This document shows positions 58,284 through 64,000 of a stretch of DNA of 64,000 bases, piece by piece. Position numbers and translations under genes: made by a program. This DNA comes from Xanthomonas theicola. GTDB taxonomy: Bacteria > Pseudomonadota > Gammaproteobacteria > Xanthomonadales > Xanthomonadaceae. The notes beneath the pieces were generated by a model. It saw only the letters and a list, made by a program, of their open reading frames with translations. It had not been told where the DNA came from and did not search any database. The stretch lies in NCBI RefSeq assembly GCF_014236795.1, contig NZ_CP049017.1, positions 1,404,001 to 1,468,000 of the forward strand. The letters are read 5' to 3'. The first letter of the stretch is position 1; every line of letters starts with the position of its first letter.

Positions 58284-59359
58284 GATGGCCGCCCGCGTGG
58301 CAGGACGATTTCGGCCACCGTACCGTGCGGGGCTCGTCCGGCCAGCGTTAGTCTCGCTTGCTCACCGAAGGCAAGCCTCAAACGATCGCGCAAGGTCGAA
58401 AGCCCAGTGCCCAAGCCTGGCTGGGACGCATCCAGCCCAGCGCCCGTGTCTTCGACGGCCAAATACCAGTGGGTATCAGTAGACCACGCACGGATGTCGA
58501 TGCGCCCGCCGTCCTCACAAGGATCGATGCCGTGCTTGACAGCATTTTCGACCAGCGTCAAAAGCGCTAGGCTGGGGCAGTGAATTTTCTCTTCGGAGCC
58601 AATTTGAACGTCAAAGGTGTAGCTCAGCCGGTCGGGCATTCTCATGTGCATGAGTTCCAGATAGGCCTGGGTGAGCGCAACTTCCTCATCCAGTGTCGTA
58701 CTGGCATCGTTCAAGCGTGGGACTGCTGCCCTAAAGTAGGCAATGAGGTTTCGCATCAGTGCTGGCGCTTGAGGAGATTGGACTTCAATGAGAGCCTGCA
58801 CATTAGCAAGCGTGTTGAACAAAAAATGCGGCGCGACCTGGCGCTGCAGGAGTTGCAGCTTGGCATCGAGGGCTTGGCGTTCCAAGTCGATGCGTTGAAC
58901 TTCAAAGGTCAACGCTTGGTGGCGCGCCAAGGCATCCTTCTGTCGAACCAAGGCAGCCAAAGCGACCCAGGGCCCAATCAAGAGTCCTGTGACAGTGACC
59001 ATGAAAAAGCCATTGAGGCGCTCGCTGTCTTCCCAAAATGGTGGCGCACCGGCTTGTGTGGTCAGCAAGTAGATACTGAGCGTGCAAGGCAGGATGCATG
59101 CCGCAACGCCGGTCACTTGCAGCACCCAGCGCGGAAGCCAACTGGGAAGCTTCTTCGGCCAGCGCTCGAGCGTTGTAAAAACCACGAGTGCCACGAAGCC
59201 AATCAGGAAGACACGCAGGATAAGCGGGATCCATCGGTCCCAGCTAAGCCCTAATAGCGCGGAGAGCACCGCACAGATGAATGCGACCGTGGTCACGCGG
59301 CGCCAGTTCAAGAATGGCGGCACTTTGCCAAGGACAGGTTCTGGCGGGTGAGGCGTCAT
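58280..59359 (-). CDS. LytS-type sensor histidine kinase
   Basis: 359 aa from ATG 59359 (59371 is an alternative). Four to five N-terminal membrane helices (VTTVAFICAVLSALLG; LRVFLIGFVALVVF; GLLIGPWVALAALV), a coiled stretch, then the His_kinase domain with the phospho-His in QVAPHFLFNTLANVQAL and an ATPase domain (LVENAVKHGID; EDTGAGLD; GTGLSTLRDRL). Partner of the LytTR regulator with a 4-bp overlap. Ligand unknown. Confidence 0.88.
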   Translation of the reverse strand: MTPHPPEPVLGKVPPFLNWRRVTTVAFICAVLSALLGLSWDRWIPLILRVFLIGFVALVVFTTLERWPKKLPSWLPRWVLQVTGVAACILPCTLSIYLLTTQAGAPPFWEDSERLNGFFMVTVTGLLIGPWVALAALVRQKDALARHQALTFEVQRIDLERQALDAKLQLLQRQVAPHFLFNTLANVQALIEVQSPQAPALMRNLIAYFRAAVPRLNDASTTLDEEVALTQAYLELMHMRMPDRLSYTFDVQIGSEEKIHCPSLALLTLVENAVKHGIDPCEDGGRIDIRAWSTDTHWYLAVEDTGAGLDASQPGLGTGLSTLRDRLRLAFGEQARLTLAGRAPHGTVAEIVLPRGRPS

Positions 59360-59391
59360 GAGCGCAAGCATAGCCAAGGTAGCAGAGCAGC

Positions 59392-60252
59392 TCATCCGGT
59401 CGAAGTCATGTTGGGCCACCACAGGATCATTGTGGCGGCGGCGCTCCCTGCCAACGTGGCCAATGTTGCCAAAAAAAGCGTTGCCACAACTACCCAGCGT
59501 AGGGGGGGATGGATTGTTCGCTGCGCATAGAAGTAGCCCTGTAAAATGCCAAGCGGCAGGAGCGTTTGCAGGAAGGACAAAGCACTCAGCGTCGGGCCGG
59601 TGAAGGTTTTGGGATCAAAGCCCACGGGGGACTGGTTAAGCGCAAGCCAGAGCATGAGTCCGATACGGAAGAACCAAACGCCACTGACCGCCAGAAAGAG
59701 CCGCAATGCCCAGCGCCGGTGCGGCTCGATGGCTCGGCGGCGGGCGCTGCGCCAAGCCTCGATGACAAACCACAAGATTAAGGCAGCATTGAGGCTTGTG
59801 CCTAGGTGCTGCGTTAAGTCACCGGCCACCCCAGCGCGGATCCAGACAAGTGACAGTCCACCCAAGGCAAGGGTAGACGCCATGACCATGTAGAGCCTGC
59901 CGTTCCAACGGTGGAAGGCAGGGAGGTGGCGCCGTACGGCGGGGAAAAGTTGGAGCGGCGCGCCCAGGATGATGGCAAGCGCCATTAAAAGATGGACGCC
60001 CAAGACCCAGTTGAAGGTGTGGTCGCCAGCGACGAACCCTCGGTTCATGACCTCGTTCCAGCGCTCGGGGTGGCCTGAAAGTGTGGAGCGACCGTAGAAG
60101 CTTGCGATGTAGGCGGCAAAGATGAGCTGCCCCGCTGCGGCACTCACGACCCAACCGATGGCAGTAATCCGTAGGGCTGGCTGACCGGAGCTAGGCTTGT
60201 CCCGGGTAACGGCTTGGGACGAGGTTGAAATCAAAGAAGCGGGCAGCGACAT
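59392..60252 (-). CDS. DUF2306 multi-helix membrane protein
   Basis: 286 aa with about seven hydrophobic helices: AAGQLIFAAYIASFYGRSTL, VLGVHLLMALAIILGAPLQL, FHRWNGRLYMVMASTLALGG with conserved His/Trp/Asn, and LFLAVSGVWFFRIGLMLWL. Directly upstream of the LytS-like gene on the same strand (32-bp gap from the kinase start), so it may be co-transcribed or part of the sensed system. Function unknown; lower GC than the core. Confidence 0.75.
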   Translation of the reverse strand: MSLPASLISTSSQAVTRDKPSSGQPALRITAIGWVVSAAAGQLIFAAYIASFYGRSTLSGHPERWNEVMNRGFVAGDHTFNWVLGVHLLMALAIILGAPLQLFPAVRRHLPAFHRWNGRLYMVMASTLALGGLSLVWIRAGVAGDLTQHLGTSLNAALILWFVIEAWRSARRRAIEPHRRWALRLFLAVSGVWFFRIGLMLWLALNQSPVGFDPKTFTGPTLSALSFLQTLLPLGILQGYFYAQRTIHPPLRWVVVATLFLATLATLAGSAAATMILWWPNMTSTG

Positions 60253-60484
60253 GGCAGCAATCTCGGAAAGGATGGCGCCAAAGGTGCGGGAGGAGTGGGG
60301 TGGGTGTCCTAACCGATCGGACGAACTGCGGCTGGGGCAGATGGGTGACGGTGGGGAGGGTCTAAACCAACCTGAGAGTTCCCCCGGCTCTGCCGGGGAG
60401 GCAGTAGAAGTTTGACGTATCCGGGAGTCCATCCCGGAGACTCCGCAACGTGAGCGGCCAAGCACACGAGACGGAGAAACCGAG

Positions 60485-60916
60485 ATGGATGAGTTTGAGA
60501 GCTTAAGTCACACCAGGTGGGAGTGTCTGTACCACGTTGTGTTCATACCGAAGTGTCGCCGTAAGACACTGTATGTGGGTCTGAGGAAGCATCTAGGAGA
60601 GGTGTTCCGGCGATTGGCCGAGCAGAAGGAGAGCCGGGTCGAGGAGGGCCATCTGATGCCAGATCACGTCCATATGCTGTTGAAGATTCCGCCGAAGTAG
60701 GCGGTGTCGCAGGTGGTGGGCTATATCAAGGGCAAGAGCGCCATCCACCTAGCGCGGGTGTATGTGGAGCGGAAGCGGAACTTTGTAGGGCAGAGCTTCT
60801 GGGCGCGAGGTTACTTCGTTACGAGGGTAGGTCGGGATGAAGGGTTGATCGGGGCATACATCCAGAACCAAGAGGCGGAAGATCGGTGCTTGGACCAATT
60901 GCAGTTGCTGAGGTAG
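60485..60916 (+). pseudogene. tnpA: IS200-type Y1 transposase with in-frame amber codon
   Basis: 143 codons with one TAG at 60698-60700, where related proteins have Tyr (PPKYAVSQVV). Before it: CLYHVVFIPKCRRKT and the HUH motif MPDHVHMLL. After it: VVGYIKGKSAIHLARVY, FVGQSFWARGYFV, and the catalytic-Tyr helix AYIQNQEAED. All catalytic residues are retained, so only the amber codon blocks a full-length protein. Confidence 0.8.
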
Positions 60917-60993
60917 TCGGCCACCTTCAGGTGGCCCTAACAAGGGAGGCGCGTAGCGCTCCCGCAGCCGCTTTGAGCGGCTCACATCTCTAA

Positions 60994-62155
60994 GGATGGT
61001 CTGAACAACTCCCTCTGATCCTGCGACAATCGTACAAAGCCCAACAGGACAACGACGATGCAATTGTCTTTCGGCGACGCGGAGTACAACGGCAAGCGCA
61101 AGCAGACGCGGCGCGAAAGGTTGCTGGCCGAGATGGATCAGGTGGTGCCGTGGAAAGACCTGCTGGCGCTGATCGCGCCGCACTATCCGAAGTCGGGCCA
61201 TCCGGGCCGTCAGCCGTACCCGCTGGAGACAATGCTGCGCATCCACTTTCTGCAGCAGTGGTACGCACTGAGCGACCCGGGCGCGGAAGAAGCCTTGTAC
61301 GACACGGCGTCGATGCGCCGTTTCGCCAGGATCGGCGGGTTGGATGAGGTGCCGGACGAGACCACGATCCTCAACTTCCGCCGGTTGCTGGAGACGCACG
61401 ATCTGGCGCGCACGCTGTTCAACCGGGTCAACGCGCACCTATCGCGCAAGGGCCAGAGCCTGCGCGGCGGCACCATCGTGGACGCCACGATCATTGCCGC
61501 GCCCAGCTCGACCAAGAACAAGAACGGCGAGCGCGACCCGGAAATGCACCAGACCAAGAAGGGCAATCAGTACTACTTCGGGATGAAAGCGCACATCGGC
61601 GTGGACGATGAGTCCGGGCTGGTGCACCACTTGGAATGCACGGCGGCCAACGCCGCAGATATCACCCAGGCGCACAAGCTGCTGCACGGCAAGGAAGACA
61701 CGGTATGCGGCGACAGCGGCTACACCGGGCTGGCCAAGCGCGAGGAGATGGCGAGCAAGCGCAAGCTGCGCTATCTGATCGCGGAGAAGCCCTCGAAGCT
61801 GAAGCAGATCAAGAGCAAGCGCGAATTGAAGTGGGCACAGCGCTGGGAGCACGCCAAGGCCAGCCTGAGGGCGAAGGTGGAGCATCCGTTCCGGGTGATC
61901 AAGCGCCAGTTTGGCTACGTCAAGGTGCGCTATCGCGGCCTGGCGAAGAACACGGCGCAAGTGCTGACGCTGTTTGCGCTGTCGAACCTGTGGCTGAAGC
62001 GAAAGCAGTTGCTGCCTGTCGTGGGGAGGGTGTGCCTGTAATCCGGGAAATACCCCGGAAATGCGCCGGAAACGGCGAAAAACCGAGGGTCTGAGCGCCG
62101 TGGGCGTGGTCGATATGGCTTGCCTCATCCTCCGACCGCGTTGATCAGACTATCC
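60994..62155 (+). mobile_element. Intact IS5-family element with CTAA target duplication
   Basis: 1162 bp. Terminal inverted repeats GGATGGTCTGAACAAC (left) and GGATAGTCTGATCAAC (right, complement), 14 of 16 matching. Flanked by the direct repeat CTAA at 60990-60993 and 62156-62159, consistent with the YTAR target duplication of IS5-type elements. One complete transposase gene. It sits inside the IS200-type element, so it is the younger insertion. Confidence 0.9.
61058..62041 (+). CDS. IS5-family transposase
   Basis: 327 aa, complete. DDE residues are seen in GTIVDATIIAAPSSTKN (first D), VCGDSGYTGLAKRE (second D) and KVEHPFRVIKRQFGYVKVRY (E). N-terminal region TRRERLLAEMDQVVPWKDLL is typical of the IS5 subgroup. 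No frameshift. Probably active, given intact ends and target duplication. Confidence 0.93.
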   Translation: MQLSFGDAEYNGKRKQTRRERLLAEMDQVVPWKDLLALIAPHYPKSGHPGRQPYPLETMLRIHFLQQWYALSDPGAEEALYDTASMRRFARIGGLDEVPDETTILNFRRLLETHDLARTLFNRVNAHLSRKGQSLRGGTIVDATIIAAPSSTKNKNGERDPEMHQTKKGNQYYFGMKAHIGVDDESGLVHHLECTAANAADITQAHKLLHGKEDTVCGDSGYTGLAKREEMASKRKLRYLIAEKPSKLKQIKSKRELKWAQRWEHAKASLRAKVEHPFRVIKRQFGYVKVRYRGLAKNTAQVLTLFALSNLWLKRKQLLPVVGRVCL

Positions 62156-62268
62156 CTAAAGCCCCCGGCTTTGCCGGGGGATATTTACTACGGACTCAAA
62201 GCTGGACCCACGGGACCATGTTCCGGTCCACTTCGGCGCGCCGGACGTATCGCTAGCGTGAGGAGAAA

Positions 62269-63560
62269 TGAACCTGCCCCCAGAGAACGGACGCCAAGAA
62301 GCACGAGGTCAAGCGGCGTGCTTCATTTTCCTGGCGTAGTCGTTGGGCGACAGGTAGCCAAGCGCCGAGTGCAGGCGGGTGGGATTGTAGAAGCCGTGGA
62401 TGTAGCGGGCGATAGCGGCGTGGGCGGCCGCCTTGGTTTCGTACACGCCGGTCGCCTCTTCGTTCTTGAGCGTGGCGAAGAAGCTCTCGGCCACGGCGTT
62501 GTGCCCCGAGGGCAGGCTGCGCGCTCCCAGCCGTTGCCCTTGCGGCTGATGCTGGGCACGAAGCCGTGCGCGGCCAAGGTCTTGCCGAAGTCGCCGCTGG
62601 CGTACTGGGCGCCGCGATCGGAGTGGAACAGCACGCCAGCACCGACCGGTGCCACCGACCAGGCGTTGAGGAAGGCTTGCTGGACCAGCGTGTCGGGCAG
62701 GCGCTCGGACAAGCTGTAGCCAAGCACTTGCCGGGTGCGCAGGTCGATGACCGTGGCCAGATACAGCCAGCCCTGGCGGGTCGGCAAGTAGGTGATGTCG
62801 CCCACCCAGGCCGGCACCGGGTTGTTCACGGCAAACTGCCGATCCAGCCGGTTCCCGGCCACCGGCCGGCCATGCCGGCTGTCGGTGGTGCGCGGCGTGA
62901 AGCGGCCCTTGGTCTTGCCGCACAGGCCTTCCTCGCGCATCAGCCGGGCCACGCGCTTATGGCCCACCGCGTGGGCACAGGCGCGCAGCGCCCGCACCAT
63001 GCGCGGCCGCCCATACGTGCCGCGGCTGCCAGCATGCAGCGTGCGCAGGTCGGCACGCAGGGCCGCCTCGGGGTCCGGGCGATCCCGACGCTGTAGCCAG
63101 CCGTGGAAGCCGGAGACCGACACCGCCAGCAGGCGGCACAGCATCCGCAGTGGATAGCGAGCCCGTTCACGTGCGACGAAGGCGTACCTCACTTGGACTC
63201 CCTGGCGAAGAACGCCGTCGCTTTTTTTTAGGATCTCGCGCTCCATCTTGAGCGTGGCGTTCTCGGCCCGCAGCCGGGCCATTTCGCTCTCCATCTCGCT
63301 GACCGGCTTGCGGCTGGGAGAGCTCAGCGGCTGGCCGGCTCGGGATGCACCAAGCCAGTTGGCCAGTGTCTTGGCTGACATGTCCAGTTGCCGGGCGGCC
63401 TTGGCCGGCCCGATCGACTCAGCCAGGCCGACAGCCTGAGCCTTGAAGTCGTCCGTGTAGCGTCGTCCGTGTAGCGACGACGAGTAATGTGTTGCATGGA
63501 AACCTCCAGGATGCGATCAAAGTATCGCTTCCTGGCGTACGTTCCTGCGGGGCAGGTTCA
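62269..63560 (-). mobile_element. IS3-family element with inactivating indels
   Basis: 1292 bp. Ends are TGAACCTGCCCCCAGAGAAC (62269-62288) and, on the complementary strand from 63560, TGAACCTGCCCCGCAGGAAC. AAA flanks both sides, a possible 3-bp target duplication. It carries orfA and orfB on the minus strand, both damaged. It lies 88 bp from the IS200-type right end. Confidence 0.82.
62309..63497 (-). pseudogene. IS3-family transposase OrfAB, mutated
   Basis: OrfA starts at 63497 (MQHITRRRYTDD) but a 14-bp tandem duplication just after it shifts the frame; the rest reads AARQLDMSAKTLANWLGASR and MARLRAENATLKMEREILKK. At 63222-63229 an A8 run on the coding strand fuses orfA and orfB in one frame. 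OrfB shows DDE blocks (WVGDITYLPTRQGWLYLATV; LFHSDRGAQYAS), then a 23-bp insertion near 62515 breaks the frame before ESFFATLKNEEATGVYETKA. It cannot make an intact enzyme. Confidence 0.82.
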
Positions 63561-63624
63561 AAATTGCCTGGCCACCCCAGGGCCGCCAGGCAACTTCAAC
63601 AGTCCACGCGAGGCAAGTCAGAGT

Positions 63625-63716
63625 GACCCTGCCCCACTGAAACGGACGCCAGGAGGCGATACTTTTATCGTGCCCTGGAGGTTCCCATGCAACGTATTTC
63701 CCGTCGCCGCTACCGC
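63625..63716 (+). mobile_element. Left-end fragment of a second IS3-family element
   Basis: TGACCCTGCCCCACTGAAAC, then a leader and orfA start (ATG 63687, MQRISRRRYRE) closely related to, but distinct from, the left end of the element at 62269-63560 and in opposite orientation. Similarity stops after about nine codons, so only the tip remains. Confidence 0.6.
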
Positions 63717-64000
63717 GAGGCGAATCCAGCCGTACGCCGGCGGCGCCAGCCACTGGGCACGGACCATCGAAACGCAGTAACCCTCAACTGCGCGCTTTTT
63801 CAGTGATCACGGTTACGGCTGGTGCGGGCAGGTCAGCTGGAGGCCGCCCCTTCTGGCAGGAGACAATCTGGTGGAGAGCAAGGGCTTTGTTGCAGTGGGC
63901 GAGCGCCGAAGCAGTATCCACTCCAGAATTCAGAACGTTCGCCTCGTGGTCTGGCGCTGATCGGGTAGCGGACAGTCCCAGCCGCCGTCAGGAAGCGGAC
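63717..64000. other. Unassigned sequence at window end
   Basis: No gene, repeat or IS end recognised. The short frame continuing from the IS3 orfA start ends at 63780 without family resemblance. Confidence 0.4.

Larger units (their letters stand above)
60381..62180 (+). mobile_element. IS200-type element (copy B), split by an IS5-family insertion
   Basis: Left end palindrome CCCCCGGCTCTGCCGGGG (60381-60398), the Y1 transposase gene, the 3' hairpin set (CACCTTCAGGTG; GGGAGGCGCGTAGCGCTCCC; AGCCGCTTTGAGCGGCT), then an IS5-family element, then the right-end palindrome at 62162-62180. In copy A (1522-2020) the right-end palindrome follows the last hairpin directly, which shows that the original element was contiguous here. 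Confidence 0.8.

Noticed and set aside
60698-60700. TAG in the IS200-type transposase as a recoded amino acid
   Set aside because: No recoding elements seen, and relatives carry an ordinary Tyr codon; a point mutation is enough.

Overview
The window looks like a chromosome segment from a high-GC Xanthomonadaceae bacterium, most likely a Xanthomonas of the early-branching, sugarcane/grass-associated kind. This is inferred from the very high GC of the coding DNA, the fused aspartate kinase/diaminopimelate decarboxylase, the MurL-MurD2 pair for muropeptide glutamate epimerisation, the SUF operon with its own Rrf2 regulator, and the dense IS load. No species-level call can be made from the sequence alone.

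Layout. (1) 1-22.5 kb is a plant-cell-wall arabinose region. It holds two GH127 beta-L-arabinofuranosidases, an AraD1/FAH-type dehydratase, an alpha-ketoglutarate-semialdehyde-type dehydrogenase, a YtfQ-YtfR-YtfT-YjfF-like furanose ABC transporter, a broken GH97 enzyme, a secreted GH51 alpha-L-arabinofuranosidase and an aldose 1-epimerase. Together they suggest release of L-arabinose outside the cytoplasm, import in the furanose form, and non-phosphorylative oxidation to 2-ketoglutarate. (2) Inside this region, 9.4-19.1 kb is a decay zone: GH97, GST, LysR, an M19 dipeptidase and an unidentified gene are frameshifted or truncated, beside IS110 and ISL3 remnants. (3) 22.6-27.4 kb holds housekeeping genes (ccsA-like, ffh, hutD), a defective IS5-family element, and a response-regulator/EF-hand deletion scar. 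(4) 27.9-34.6 kb is a leftward iron-linked operon. A truncated TonB receptor, Sel1 and FMN-hydroxyacid-dehydrogenase fragments lie upstream of PepSY, DUF2271, DUF4198, ApbE and a membrane-anchored flavoreductase, with two Fur-box-like sites. This resembles a flavinylation-based extracytoplasmic electron-transfer system coupled to ferric-siderophore uptake. (5) 34.7-41.3 kb is the SUF Fe-S assembly operon (regulator-sufB-orf-sufC-sufD-sufS), followed by a GNAT and a Rieske protein; an AT-richer membrane-protein gene sits between sufB and sufC. (6) 41.5-56.8 kb is ordinary core genome: SET-domain protein, DJ-1/PfpI, DUF1439, DUF3861, M23 peptidase, DUF533, HU, OsmC, glycine-zipper protein, PhzF, LysAC, MurL, MurD2, dienelactone hydrolase, IspB and Ssb. 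(7) 56.8-64 kb is an accessory end: an IS630 remnant, a lower-GC LytS/LytR-like two-component system with a DUF2306 membrane protein, an IS200-type element interrupted by an intact IS5-family element with target duplication, a mutated IS3-family element, and the start of a second IS3 relative.

No tRNA, rRNA, CRISPR array, prophage or replication origin was recognised. The most interesting points are the PepSY/DUF2271/DUF4198/ApbE/flavoreductase operon with a candidate flavinylation site, the heptanucleotide repeat inside murD2, the deletion-fusion scar in the iron operon, and the recurrent one- and two-base indels in otherwise well-conserved genes, which are either real decay or sequence errors.
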